The notes under the pieces are model-generated. The model was given only the letters and a program-made list of their open reading frames with translations, did not search any database and was not told the origin of the DNA. A stretch of DNA of 64,000 nt from Turritopsis dohrnii (taxonomy: Eukaryota; Cnidaria; Hydrozoa; Anthoathecata; Oceaniidae), in assembly GCA_027922465.2 (NCBI GenBank), contig BQMF02000018.1, forward strand, positions 186,001 through 250,000, written 5' to 3'. Below, piece after piece: positions 1 to 11,512 of this stretch. Made by a program: the position numbers and the translations under genes. Positions within the stretch are counted from its first letter, which is position 1; every line of letters begins with the position of its first letter.

Positions 1-566
1 TTTCGGATTGCAGATTAAATAAGATAAAACTTTTCAAAAATTACGTCACATACAGCCGAATAATGACGTTTACAAATGAAACTATAACAATAATTTGATT
101 ACAAATAAAAAATTACACTTTGAGTAATATCATGCATTTCTCTTAGTTCAATTAAAACATTTGCTACACCATCATCACCCTTCATGGAACAGTGCGGCTC
201 AAAAACTGATCATCAACATCTTCATCATCACTGCTATCACCAGCAAGATTATTGTCACTTGCATTGATATCTAAAAGTCAATTCGAGTGTATCATTCTCT
301 GAACTAAGTCTTCATGTTAAACTTTGATGTTTTTGCACAGCTCTTTTGATTTTTGAATTTCAATACACATCCAGAAGAATTGCATTAAATAACGAAGTTG
401 CCCTGCATTGCATGAAAGTTCCAAAAGTGTCGCACGAGCCATTTGTAATTGACTGTTTTATAAGAGCAATCAAATTTACAGGAAAATTTCATAATAAGAA
501 TCTAAAGAAAAAGTAATATACTGTAAAAATTAAAGCTGTCACAAGTAACCAAAATATAGTAGCTAA
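1..566. other. AT-rich flank, no gene recognised
   Basis: No ORF of note, RNA gene or repeat boundary is visible. The last base, A566, is the host base expected just before a canonical Helitron insertion. Confidence 0.5.
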
Positions 567-1504
567 TCTATATATTAATAGCCGATTCTCTGTCTGTCTG
601 TCTGTCTGTTTGTTTGTAAGTCACGCAAAATGGTAGATTGAGTTGTGAGCGAAATTATTTCTTTTTTTGTGTGCGACGTGAGTTCGAAGCAAATACATTG
701 CAAACCCAATCGAACGTGACTTTTTTTGGCTGATGAACTAATAGGAATAACGTTTTGTTTTTATCATTATTGTTAGTTTTATATTCCACGTTGACTTGGC
801 TTTGAAAACAGTACATCAACTTAATACAAAGAAACTAACTGATTAAACATTTTGTACAAAAAGCAGCAGTGGCAGAACGTGGCAGCATATGTTCGGTTTG
901 CCACTAACTCTTGCCTGACTGGGTGAACTTTTTTTTTGAGCAATCAAAATGTTTAAAAACCGATAGGTAAAAAAAGAGTATCATATAAAAACAAAATGTT
1001 GTTTTTTTTTTTTTGCTTTTGTCGTAATAGTTGTCTTAATTTCTTTTAATCGATTTCTTTTAATCTATTTTAATCTGATCGAACGTTTTTTTATTCTCTT
1101 TATTCATTTAGCACGTGCATTTTTTCTCTCCTCCCGTGTGAACATTTTAAGAAGAGAAACCATTTTCGACCTGTTTGATAGCACCCATGTTTGAGCGCGT
1201 AACTTTTTTAAAAAAGCTTTTTTACAAAAGCTAATAAAAAGTGGAAGTTGTTCTTCCTACGTTTTGAGTGCATTGTTGTACTGATTAACGATTGGTTTTA
1301 AAAAATAAATAAGTCACACATAATGAAAAACCTGAAAAATAGTTAATGTAACACTGATGTAACACTGACTGCACACCAGAGGTTGTGACTTCGAATCTTT
1401 TCCAAGTTGTATGAGCCGTTTATAAAGTAATTTGCCGTTTATTGACACAGTGATACACAGAGCAGGTGGATATGGGCGGCGAGCGACGCCGCCTTGGCGG
1501 CTAG
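567..1504 (+). mobile_element. Non-autonomous Helitron, tandem unit 1
   Basis: The unit starts TCTATATATTAATAGCC right after an A and ends CTAG. The end is preceded by the GC-rich hairpin GCCGCC-TT-GGCGGC. These are the hallmarks of canonical Helitrons (5' TC, 3' CTRR with a subterminal hairpin, insertion between A and T). A CTGT/TTGT microsatellite lies just inside the 5' end, followed by a conserved segment beginning AAGTCACGCAAAATGG. No coding capacity is seen, so it would need a Helitron Rep/helicase supplied in trans. The last base is followed directly by the TC of unit 2. Confidence 0.8.
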
Positions 1505-2326
1505 TCTATATATTAATAACCGATTCTCTGTCTGTCTGTTTGTTTGTAAGTCACGCAAAATGGTAGATTAAGTTGTGAGCGAAATTATTTCTTTTTTTGT
1601 GTGCAACGTGAGTTCGAAGCAAATACATTGCAACCCCAATCGAACGTGACTTTTTTCGGCTGATGAACTAATAGGAATAACGTTTTGTTTTTATTATTAT
1701 TGTTAGTTTTATATTCCAAGGACTACGTTGACTACGTTGGCTTTGAAAACAATACATCAACTAAATACAAAGAAACTAACTGATTAAACATTTTGGACAA
1801 AAAGCAGCAGTGGCAGAACGTGGCAGCATGTTTGCCAGTGTATCCTAACGTATCCTTGCCTGAGTGTCTGAGACGGGTAAACTTTTTTTTCGAGCAATCA
1901 AAATGTATCATGAAACAAAATATTTTTTTGCTTTTCTATTAATAATTTAATTTCTTTATTTAATTGTTAAGCGCTTCAGATCGAACGTTTTTTTTATTCT
2001 CTTTATTCATTTAGCACGTGCCTTTTTTCTCTCCTCCCATGTGATCTTTTTAAGAAGAGAAACCATTTCCCCCTTACGTTTGATAGCACCCATGTTAAAG
2101 CGCGTAAATTTTTTAAAACAAAAGCTAATAAAAAGTTGAAGTTTTCTCTCTCTGAGTTTTGAGTGTATTGTTACACTGATAAAAGATTGGTTTTACCAGA
2201 GGTTGTGACTTCGAATCTGCTTCTGGTTGAACACAAGTTGTACGAGCCGTTCACAAGGAAATTTGACGTTTATTGATACAGTGATACAAAGCAGGTAGAC
2301 ATTGGCGGCGCCGCCTTGGCGGTTAG
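1505..2326 (+). mobile_element. Non-autonomous Helitron, tandem unit 2
   Basis: Same structure as unit 1, with TCTATATATTAATAACC at the 5' end and the GCCGCC-TT-GGCGG hairpin at the 3' end. The terminal tetranucleotide is TTAG, a one-base departure from CTAG. The internal sequence is collinear with unit 1 but carries small indels and a shorter microsatellite. No ORF. Confidence 0.78.
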
Positions 2327-2798
2327 TCTATATATTAATAGCCGATTCTCTGTCTGTCTGTCTGTTTGTTTGTTTGTTTGTAAGTCACGCAAAATGGTAG
2401 GTGTGAACTGCGAAAGAAATCGGGGAGTCAGCAATGTAAGATCACACATAAATTATTTCTCTTCTTGTGCGCGACGTCAGTGTGAAACCATTGTATTGAG
2501 ACCCTAATCGAATGCGACGTTTAGGGAAAATTTTTGGGGTCCGCAATAGAGGCAATGGGGTGACAAAAAATTTGGGTCTTTTTTTGGGGGGGAGGGGTCT
2601 GTGACGTCATCGAAACCTTTGAACAATGATATCTCTGTAACGGTTGATCGTAGCGGAACAATCCCATACATTTTTTTGATCAGTTTTTGGAGCTCTACAA
2701 CATGGGAACACTTTCGGTTACCAATTCCTTAATTTTATTTTTCGTGAAGTCAACGCATGCTGAACATGGGCGGCGAATGACGCCGCCTTGGCGGCTAG
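2327..2798 (+). mobile_element. Non-autonomous Helitron, short variant (unit 3)
   Basis: A 472-bp unit with the same 5' TCTATATATTAATAGCC and 3' hairpin plus CTAG. After the shared first roughly 75 bp the interior differs from units 1 and 2: it holds a segment with TGACGTCATCG and CGGTTGATCGTAGCGGAAC. The inverted solo element at 15981-16477 has the same interior, so this is a distinct subfamily sitting within the array. Confidence 0.78.
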
Positions 2799-3878
2799 TC
2801 TATATATTAATAGCCGATTCTCTGTCTGTCTGTCTGTCTGTTTGTTTGTTTGTTTGTAAGTCACGCAAAATGGTAGATTAAGTTGTGAGCGAAATTATTT
2901 CTTTTTTTGTGTGCGACGTGAGTTCGAAGCAAATACATTGCAACCCCAATCGAACGTGACTTTTTTTGGCTGATGAAATAATAGGAATAACGTTTTGTTT
3001 TTATCATTATTGTTAGTTTTATATTCCACATTGACTTGGCTTTGAAAACAGTACATCAACTAAATACAAAGTCACTAACTGATTAAATATTTTGGACAAA
3101 AAGCAGCAGTGGCAGAACGTGGTAGCATATGTTCGGTTTACCACTAATTCTTGCCTGACTGTCTGAGACGGGTGAACTTTTTTTTGAGCAATCAAAATGT
3201 TTAAAAACCGATAGGTAAAAAAAGAGTATCATATCAAAACAAAATGTTTTTTTTTGCTTTTCTTTTAATAAATTAATTTCTTCTTTTAATTGTTAAGCGT
3301 TCTGATCGAACGTTTTTTTATTCTATTTATTCATTTAGCACGTGCCTTTTTTCTCTCCTCCGTGTGAACTTTTTAAGAAGAGAAACCATTTTCTCCCTGT
3401 TTGATAGCACCCATGTTAGAGCGCGTAACGTTTTTAAAACAAAAGCTAATAAAAAGTTTTTTTCTCTCTACGTTTTGAGTGCATTGTTGTTGTACTGATC
3501 AACGATTGTTTTAAAAAATAAATAACACATGAAATTTGGGTTTTCTTGGAACCATTGTTTAAACTGATATTTGATATTTGATTTCGAATCTGCCTCTAGG
3601 ATAACTGACGTTTTTTCGGGTCCGCGATACAGGCGATGGGGTGACAAAAAATTTGGGTCTAATTTTTTTGGGAGGGGTCTGTGACGTCATCAAAATCTTT
3701 GAAGAATGATATCTCTGTAACGGTTGATCGTAGCGGAACGATCCCATACATTTTTTTAATCAGTTTTTCGAGCTCTACAACATGGTAACACTGTCGGTTG
3801 CCAATTCCTTAATTTTATTTTTCGTAAAGTCAACGCATGCTGAACATGGGCGGCGAGCGACGCCGCCTTGGCGGCTAG
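2799..3878 (+). mobile_element. Non-autonomous Helitron, mosaic (unit 4)
   Basis: A 1080-bp unit with the same ends. The 5' roughly 770 bp match the long type (units 1, 2 and 5) and the 3' roughly 290 bp match the short type (unit 3). It therefore looks like a chimera of the two subfamilies, as expected from template switching, end bypass or unequal exchange within the array. Confidence 0.75.
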
Positions 3879-4791
3879 TCTATATGTTAATAGCCGATTC
3901 TTTGTCTGTTTGTTTGTTTGTTTGTTTGTAAGTCACGCAAAATGGTAGATTGAGTTGTGAGCGAAATTATTCTTTTTTGTGTGTGCGACGTGAGTTCGAA
4001 GCAAATACATTGCAACCCCAATTGAACGTGACTTTTTTTGGCTGATGAACTAATAGGAATAACGTTTTGTTTTTATCATTATTGTTAGTTTTATATTCCA
4101 CGTTGACTTGGCTTTGAAAACAGTACATGAACTAAATACAAAGAAACTAACTGATTAAACATTTTGGACAAAAAGCAGCAGTGGCAGAACGTGGCAGCAT
4201 ATGTTCGGTTTGCCACTAACTCTTGCCTGACTGTCTGAGACGGGTGAACTTTTTTTTGGAGCAATCCAAATGTTTAAAAACCGATAGGTAAAAAAAGAGT
4301 ATCATAAAACGAAATGTTTTTTTTTGCTTTTCTTTTAATAATTTAATTCTTTTTGTAAATGTTAAGCGTTCTGATCGAACGTTTTTTTATTCTATTTATT
4401 CATTTAGCACGTGCCTTTTTCTTCTCCTCCCGTGTGAACTTTTTAAGAAGAGAAACCATTTTCTCCCTGTTTGATAGCACCCATGTTAGAGCGCGTAACT
4501 TTTTTAAAACAAAAGCTAATAAAAAGTTGAAGTTTTTTCTCCCTACGTTTTGAGTGTATTGTTGTACTGATCAACGATTGTTTTAAAAAATAAATAAGTA
4601 ACACATCATGAAATTTGGGGGTTTTTGGAACCATTGTTTAAACTGATATTTGATATTTGATTTCGAATCTGCCTCTGGCTGAACATAGGTTGTACGAGCC
4701 GTTTTTCAAGAAATATGAGGTTTACTGGGGTCTCCGGGGTGACACAGAGCAAGTGCACATGGGCGGCGAGCGACGCCGCCTTGGCGGCTTG
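3879..4791 (+). mobile_element. Non-autonomous Helitron, last tandem unit (5)
   Basis: The 5' end reads TCTATATGTTAATAGCC and the 3' end is hairpin plus CTTG, a variant of CTAG, followed by a host T. The interior is of the long type. The array as a whole (567-4791) therefore sits between a host A (566) and a host T (4792), the canonical Helitron target. Confidence 0.76.
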
Positions 4792-5689
4792 TCATTCAAA
4801 ATCATTTAGCTTTTCCCCAAATACTTTGAAGTCTATGGCTGATAAAGGAAAAACGGCGTACTTATAACATATTCAGTTACTGTCTGCATAGCCGACCGTG
4901 TTTTGTGGGCCATCATCAGTATTGTTTTGTTGTTCTTTAAAAGCAGTCTAAGTAGTAAACAAGCTAACTTATCATATAGAATAATAATAGCCGATTATTT
5001 AAGAACAAGAAAACAAACGAAAGAAACTGTCAGTCACACGGACACATTCAATTTCGTCAAGAAAATAATCCAAGAATAGTACAACTACAAACCTCCTAAT
5101 ATGAAATACATATATGTTACCAATGAAACCAGTGAACCAGTGAAGTTGATAAATTATAGATTTTTTTTTTATTCAATGCGATCGTACGGTCGTATTAAAT
5201 AAGTTTACAATTTTTGTAATTATACAGGCAAATATCTATACAAAAGAATGATTATTTAGTAAAATGCAAAGAAAGTACCCCTAAGAGTTAATAACCGTAT
5301 TTTTATTGTTTCAAGGTGTAAAATCTTTATGTGACATCTGAGACTCTCATTTAAAGAATTGCTTATGTAAAATTTTTTAAAGCGTGCGAAACAGTGGCTT
5401 TGTTTTTCGATTTGACTTTCCGGCGAGCATCAAAATGATTCCCTTAAAGAGCCATTAAACTTACATCACTTATGATCACTTAAAGGAGTCAAATTGATTC
5501 CCTTCAAGGTGGTCATTTTAAGGAAATTGAAATTGACACCCCTTAAGAGCAAAATGACTCCCTTAAGATGCTCTCTGTATCATCTGATTTACTCTCTTAG
5601 GTTATCATTGTTCAATGACTCCCTTTTAGGAGTCGCAATGACTCCGCTAAAACTGCCAGTGTATTGCCGTGGAAATATTATCATGAGAA
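4792..5689. other. Intergenic, no gene recognised
   Basis: AT-rich. Positions about 5420-5660 contain a degenerate recurring ACTCCCTTAA-like motif (roughly 20-30 bp spacing, both orientations), probably relics of an old repeat. No convincing coding sequence. Confidence 0.4.
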
Positions 5690-7000
5690 CATTCCTTGTA
5701 GGCAATATTTATGTTTAGTCGACTCTGGGAAATGTTCTTGAAAAAGAAGATGAAGGATTGATAATAAACAAAACTGCGCTGTGAAAAAACTTTGAATATC
5801 ACAACAGAAACGTATGTAACATTACTGGTGAATACGTCTTATCAATAAATCCATGAAACATGCTCATTTCATTTAATAAATATTACACTGAAAGTTGAAG
5901 ACATTGAAAAAAAGTAAACAAGTGAAATTGTCATTGAAAGCAAACAAATATACTTTACTTGTGACTGAATTGACCCATATGTCTACACACTGATACAAAC
6001 TAAAGTATAAACATCATGCGCAAGATATTGGTGAACGATTATGTTTAATAAAACTGTTTTCCTGGCTCCGAAATGTCACAGTGAATTGAAAAGTGGTTGA
6101 GATTAACATTAAGTTTAATAAATTAAAGAAGGGAGTAATTTGGTGAATTCCAGAATGTATCAAATTATTAGTCACTGTACAATGCTCGTGTGGGACTGAT
6201 TAGTGTTAAACTCACACTGAAAAAGATGACATTGTTCAAAATAATCAAAATTGTTTCTACTGCAAACCACTCGATGCAGGCACAGATTAAGTATGGAATA
6301 TATACAATGTCAGGTAAAAAATCTTTGGATGATAATTAGAATCAAACCAATATACATACATATAATTTAAAAATTTGGCGTGTAATATGTGTTAGGACAC
6401 AATATAACATGTTTGAAAAGAACATTGTAATACGGATCCTAAAAAAGTTTTATTGTGTCATTTGTCTTTTCGTGCACAATTACCTTATTTATAAACTCCA
6501 TGAAAAGATTCAAGTGGTAATATGCAGTCAGTGGCGGATTTAGAGGGCAGGCGCAACTTGTGGAGAAACGCATTAACATAATTTGTCAATTCGGTTTATA
6601 TTACCAATGGGATTGTTTGAATGTTTTTCTTTTATGTTTGAATTGTTAACACTCTCTTACACAAGTTGCGACTTACTTCTTGATCCGCCACTGGCAGGTT
6701 TAGTAGAAATAGACTTTCATATTGTATGCTATGTTGATTTAAATTATATACAATATAATTTTTATATTGTCATGGATTAAAATCTTTGAAATGCTCAAGT
6801 TTCTCCTGCTCCTACTAATCCAAGTTGTGAACAATTTTATGAAACGTTTACTTAAATATGTTACCAATTCGCATTTCTGGCAAAATTTGGAAGGTTTGCA
6901 CAAAGAGCAATTGGAAGGTCCTGATGTTAAATTTGGCAGTTACTTTTGCAGATTTGACAAGGTCTTCAGTTTTTAAGCAAGTTTGACCTATTTCAACTCA
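5690..7000 (+). repeat. Dispersed repeat family D1, copy 1
   Basis: About 1.3 kb that aligns by eye to 34395-36345 on the same strand. Shared blocks include GACTCTGGGAAA, GAATACGTCTTATCAATAAA and AGTTTCTCCTGCTCCT. A fragment of the same family lies at 13745-13870. It contains a 165-bp MITE at 6529. No protein-coding capacity is recognised; the family is unknown. Copy 2 has an extra 424-bp insertion that is absent here, so this copy supplies the empty site. Confidence 0.7.
6529..6693 (+). mobile_element. 165-bp MITE, hAT-like, copy 1
   Basis: Terminal inverted repeats CAGTGGCGGAT / ATCCGCCACTG enclose 165 bp. The flanks are GCAGT (6524-6528) and GCAGG (6694-6698), a 5-bp target duplication with one mismatch. 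Two further copies of exactly 165 bp lie at 17750 and 35895. CAGTGGCGG-type TIRs are common in hAT elements, and a 5-bp duplication fits the hAT5 subgroup; that assignment is an inference. Confidence 0.75.
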
Positions 7001-7102
7001 TTTGATTGTAATAGATCTAATAGTGTTGAAGTCAATACAATTGTGAAAGTCTTCGATCCATATAATTTTACATAGTTTATGTTAGGTATACTTCTGCAAC
7101 TT

Positions 7103-7243
7103 ATTCAATTTCCGCGCTTATAGCGTAGGAAATTGTTTGGTTTACACATTCTATCTATCTATCTCTGTCACAGTTTTTCGTCGTTTTCGGAAAATCCGTT
7201 CGGATTTCGGATCGTTTGTTTATTCAGAATAGTTAATGACTGA
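7103..7243 (+). repeat. Dispersed repeat family D2, copy 1
   Basis: About 140 bp closely matching 33953-34093. It starts with a palindrome of the form CAATTTCC...GGAAATTG and continues with conserved TTTTCGGAAA and GTTTATTCAGAATAG blocks. The element class is unknown. Confidence 0.6.
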
Positions 7244-7269
7244 CCTATGCTAGGAACTTAGGACAGGTT

Positions 7270-7495
7270 TGACTAAAATTGGGCAATTTAGACAAGGTGC
7301 TGATTTATAGAAGTTTGTCAGACTTCACTAAAATTGAACAATTTGGGCCAAATTTGGACCAAATTTCGAAAGTTCTTCAAATTTTATGAAATTTTGCATG
7401 GATTACATTTGAAAGGTGCTGATTTCAATTCTGGCAATCATTTTGTCTGAAATGACTAAAATTGGACAATTTGGGCCAAATTTGGGCCAAATTTC
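7270..7495 (+). repeat. Roughly 125-bp minisatellite, left block
   Basis: About two copies of a unit containing GACTAAAATTGGACAATTTG, GGCCAAATTTGGACC and AAATTTTGCATGGATTAC. The same unit continues at 13450-13745 on the other side of the Penelope element. Confidence 0.65.
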
Positions 7496-7526
7496 TTTGA
7501 GTTATCAGTTGATTCCATCAGTCGTC

Positions 7527-7748
7527 ATGTTCTCCAGAATATCAGTGAACAGAACCCGAGAGGAAGTTTTGCGAACGCAGAATGATAAATTGAGACGTCT
7601 GTCACAAGAGCAAAGCCGACCGCTATTCGAGGTGAAAGATACAGTGAGAATATTTAATATTGACGTAATTCCACCAAAATACGTTATTGATACACTGGCG
7701 TTGGGACCAAAAAATTCAGTATTAGCAAAGTTCAATACACTGGATACA
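7527..7748 (+). pseudogene. Penelope ORF, N-terminal fragment
   Basis: From the ATG at 7527 this encodes about 74 residues ending in ...LGPKNSVLAKFNTLDT. It contains the conserved N-terminal block seen in PLE proteins (a Leu/Ala-Leu-Gly-Pro-Lys motif ahead of the RT). The frame runs open further upstream to 7416 but enters minisatellite sequence, so the ATG at 7527 is only a plausible start. The CR1-like LINE interrupts it at 7749 and the reading frame then meets TAA at once. It continues in frame at 11543. It cannot make functional protein. Confidence 0.7.
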
Positions 7749-7849
7749 TAAAAATACTGACATAAAATATACTATTCTAGTCAGTAAAAGATATCTACTA
7801 ATCAAAAAGTAGAAACAAACAATCTATCAAAATATACAATACCAGAAGG

Positions 7850-10800
7850 ATGGTGGCTCCAAAATGTGGTCACTGCTACAAAGCTGTTGCAATCACTCAT
7901 CGATATTTACCCTGTGGAATTTGTCAAAAGATTTTTCATATAAAATGTGGCAATATCAAGCCAAAAGATTATGAACAATATAAAATCCAAACGCCATCAG
8001 TGAGTTGGACCTGCCAGTCTTGTGGATTGATGGGCGCAGGGGTAAATGTGGCCGTTGAACCAAGTCGGCTGGCCTTTAGGGAATTGGTCGGTGACATCAG
8101 AAAGTGTCGGGGTTTATCGGTCGAACATATTAACATAAACGGAATTTATACAAAACGTAATCAAATTAAGCTACTTCTTGAAGAAACTGATATTGACATT
8201 CTGGCAGTTTCTGAGACACATTTACACAGTGGGATTGATGATGGCGAAATCACAGTCAAAGGCTATGAACTGTTGAGACGAGACAGAGTGTCTGATACTG
8301 GTTGGGGTGGTGTCTTAATTTATCATAAAACCCCTTTAAATGGTATTGAATTTGATATTAATGTAAATGATCTCGAAATGCTTTGGATCGAATGTACGGT
8401 AAAATCTCAAAAGATTTTAGTTTCGTGCCTTTATCAGCCACCAAGAAACAAGAAAACATTTCTCGCAAAATTTGACCAAATTATGGACGTTGTCAACCAG
8501 AAGAGAACAAATTTTGCCATCCTCGGAGACTTCAATATTGACTTGATTAGCGACAACAACTCAGTTTATCAATTCAACACACTCCTAAAGAAACACCGAT
8601 TGTGTAATATCGTAAAAGAACCAACACGAATAACCGAAAACACAACAACCTTGATTGACCATATCATAATTCCAAAACATTGCGATTCAAAAATAAAAAA
8701 CACTCATGCCATTGATCTTGGCTTATCTGATCATCATATAGTATATTGTACAATTGATATTTTGAAAGAAAGGAGCAAACCTATCTACAAAATTGTAAAA
8801 AACTACAAAAATGTTGATGTTAAACAACTTAAACATGACATCAGATCAGCACCTTGGCATATCTGCGACATATTTGATGATGTGGACGACATTGTTTCCA
8901 CTTGGGAAGAGCTATACAAATCAGTTATCAACGCTCATGTGAAAGAAAGGAAAGTGAAACTTAGAGCTAAAACACACCCTTGGATGAACAGTGCCATTAG
9001 AAAACAGCTAAACCAACGTTATAAACTATTAAAACTAGCTCAAAAAACTCCTAAAGGCTCACATGAATGGGAACTCTATAAACGAGCCAGGAATTATTGT
9101 ACTAACTTGCTCAGAGTAGCCGAAGCTAATCATTGGAAGGAGAAATTCAAAAACCTGAACTCTTCTAGCAAGGAATTCTGGAACTGTATAAACGAATTCA
9201 CAGGAAAATCAAAATCTAATCAAATCGGACCATTAGAAGACCCAGCTGGTCAAATAACCAATGATAACCAAGTTAAAAGTGAAACCTTAAACGACTTTTT
9301 CGCCAATATTGGTAAAATCGACAAGGACCCAAACAATGCAATGTTACAGTCCCACATTTATCGTATTACACCTACTATCAATGAAGTAGCCTACAGTCGA
9401 GACGATTTATCATCAGCTTTTAAACAAGTGTTCAAGCCAAACAAAGCTGGAGGTCACGATGGCATCAGCTCAAAAGTTGTTAGAATGATAGGTGAAGATA
9501 TTCTTGATGGTATACACTACATAGCTAAAGGTAGCTTCAGTTCACTCAAATTCCCTACTTCTTACAAAACATCTAAAGTGAGCTGTATCTTCAAAAAAGG
9601 CTCCAAAGTTAAAAGCGAAAACTATCGACCAATATCATTGTTGTGTCTCCCAGGAAAGGTTTTGGAATCAGTTTTCTCATCACGTATTGACTCACACATA
9701 TCCCATCACCAACTTCTGAGTAAACACCAGTGGGGATTCCGAAAAGGAAGATCACCAGAACTAATGCTTCTACGGTTAACTGAAAAACTGTCTCATCATT
9801 TGATTGAAGGAAAATATGTAGGGATGATTTTTATTGACTTCAGCAAGGCATTTGATAGTGTATGGCACACAACACTCCTAAAAAAGCTGCAGGCCATTGG
9901 AATCAGTGGCGATTCGTTCGAATGGTGTAGTAGTTACCTAAAAGACAGGCAGCAATTTACCATCGTCAATGGCTCTAAATCTGGTTTAGCATCAGTTGAC
10001 CAAGGAGTACCTCAAGGTTCTCTCTTAGGTCCTCGCTTCTACTCTTGTCATGCAAACGATCTACCTGATACCGCTGAAGATACCGTAGATCAAGAGGATG
10101 AAGACCAAGTCGAAATGTTTGCTGATGACACGAATGGTATCACCATCGCATCAAATTATGATATACTAATCGCTCAAATCCAAGATCTTTGCAACCGGCT
10201 TCAGAAATGGGCGAAACTTAATGGGATGATCATCCACCCAGGAAAAACCAAAATAATTGTCTTATCTCGAAGACAATTTATCGGCCCAACTGCTAGCGTA
10301 GCACTTGAAAATCGCCACATCGAAATTGTTAAAAACCATAAAGTATTGGGTACCACCATCGACAACAAGTTAACTTGGAAAGCTCACACTGATAAAGTTA
10401 TTACCAAATTTAAGGTTAAGGTCAAGCAACTCAAACGAATGCAAGCCCTTAGCAGCAAAGTTCTTGAGGACTTTTACTTCAGAACTGTAATACCATCCGT
10501 CACATATAATATCTCTATCTGGGGTAGCTGTCATAAAAGTTATATTGATGCACTAGATGAGATTCATGCAAAGGCAGCAAAAGTAATACACCACTTGCCA
10601 TACCAGTTGTCAACGTTCGATACACTTGAAAAAGTGAAATGGATGTCAATATCGTATCTGTACAAACGACGTCTTCTTTGTTTAATGCACAAAGTTTATT
10701 ACAAAACAATCGACCCTGAAATTGTGTCAATGTTTAAGTATGCTAATCCTTGCAGAAGATTTCGTCGTGAAAATCAATTGGCTGTTACTGCCGATCATGG

Positions 10801-10981
10801 AAATAAAAACTGTTTTTCTTACAAAGGTGTTAGGATCTGGAATTGCATGCCAAATGAACTCACTGGGATTGAATCACATTTGCTTTTTAAACAAACTCTA
10901 TCGGAATATAAAGAACAAATAAACTCTTACTCTTTTGAATATGACACCTTTCATATCCATAGGGATTTTATTTTCCTTTAA
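7850..10981 (+). CDS. LINE ORF: PHD finger, APE endonuclease, reverse transcriptase
   Basis: A 1043-aa non-LTR retrotransposon polyprotein that nicks target DNA and copies its own RNA (target-primed reverse transcription). Residues about 5-60 form a Cys4-His-Cys3 PHD-type finger (CGHC, CGIC, H, C, CQSC). Residues about 85-305 are an APE-type endonuclease with the catalytic signatures NINGI, SETHLH, GDFNID, IDH and SDHH. The RT core spans about 540-830, with catalytic Asp663 in FIDFSKAFDS and FADD at 757-760. The C-terminal part (about 840-1043) includes the usual His/Trp-containing region and GVRIWNCMP. There are no stops or frameshifts. A separate ORF1 is not visible; the PHD region may stand in for it. 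The ATG at 7850 directly precedes the PHD domain. Confidence 0.93.
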   Translation: MVAPKCGHCYKAVAITHRYLPCGICQKIFHIKCGNIKPKDYEQYKIQTPSVSWTCQSCGLMGAGVNVAVEPSRLAFRELVGDIRKCRGLSVEHININGIYTKRNQIKLLLEETDIDILAVSETHLHSGIDDGEITVKGYELLRRDRVSDTGWGGVLIYHKTPLNGIEFDINVNDLEMLWIECTVKSQKILVSCLYQPPRNKKTFLAKFDQIMDVVNQKRTNFAILGDFNIDLISDNNSVYQFNTLLKKHRLCNIVKEPTRITENTTTLIDHIIIPKHCDSKIKNTHAIDLGLSDHHIVYCTIDILKERSKPIYKIVKNYKNVDVKQLKHDIRSAPWHICDIFDDVDDIVSTWEELYKSVINAHVKERKVKLRAKTHPWMNSAIRKQLNQRYKLLKLAQKTPKGSHEWELYKRARNYCTNLLRVAEANHWKEKFKNLNSSSKEFWNCINEFTGKSKSNQIGPLEDPAGQITNDNQVKSETLNDFFANIGKIDKDPNNAMLQSHIYRITPTINEVAYSRDDLSSAFKQVFKPNKAGGHDGISSKVVRMIGEDILDGIHYIAKGSFSSLKFPTSYKTSKVSCIFKKGSKVKSENYRPISLLCLPGKVLESVFSSRIDSHISHHQLLSKHQWGFRKGRSPELMLLRLTEKLSHHLIEGKYVGMIFIDFSKAFDSVWHTTLLKKLQAIGISGDSFEWCSSYLKDRQQFTIVNGSKSGLASVDQGVPQGSLLGPRFYSCHANDLPDTAEDTVDQEDEDQVEMFADDTNGITIASNYDILIAQIQDLCNRLQKWAKLNGMIIHPGKTKIIVLSRRQFIGPTASVALENRHIEIVKNHKVLGTTIDNKLTWKAHTDKVITKFKVKVKQLKRMQALSSKVLEDFYFRTVIPSVTYNISIWGSCHKSYIDALDEIHAKAAKVIHHLPYQLSTFDTLEKVKWMSISYLYKRRLLCLMHKVYYKTIDPEIVSMFKYANPCRRFRRENQLAVTADHGNKNCFSYKGVRIWNCMPNELTGIESHLLFKQTLSEYKEQINSYSFEYDTFHIHRDFIFL

Positions 10982-11512
10982 ATTAGATTAAAGTTTAACT
11001 CCTTAGCACCTCACTTCGAGGCTAATAAGCCCTTATCAATCTCACCGCCTAAACTGAGGTTTGTTATTATCATCTTCTTACTTTTGTTTGTTCCAATGTT
11101 AGCTTTTAACGTATTATCTAAATATTTTAACTTTGCAAAGGTATTTAAATTTGTTCAATATTAATTTCAGTTTTAAATTTTTATATATATATAAACAATA
11201 ATATATTTGTGTGCTAACTCTAGATATCTTTTGTTTGTGGTTTTAGCTTCGTTTCGATCAATAATCCTTTTTAGTTTTGTGCTAACCTACCTTCTTTCGT
11301 GTCCTGTGTCTTAGTTCATATATCCATTCTAGTCTTTTAGTTTCCATTACCTTAACTATAACATCTAAGAACATTTTATTCCTTATATCTTATTTATTCA
11401 ATATTTATTACGTAATATTTTTATTGTATATAGACCATATATATTATTTTTTATCATAGTAGGTCCACATCAGCTTACGCTGCCTTTTTTTGTAACCTGC
11501 TTTACCAAATGA

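Noticed and set aside
1376..1402. tRNA-like B box (GACTTCGAATC) inside Helitron units
   Set aside because: A short match within a repeated Helitron interior with no paired A box or foldable tRNA.
10515..10922. Short ORFs on both strands within the LINE 3' coding part
   Set aside because: Out-of-frame shadows of the 1043-aa LINE protein.
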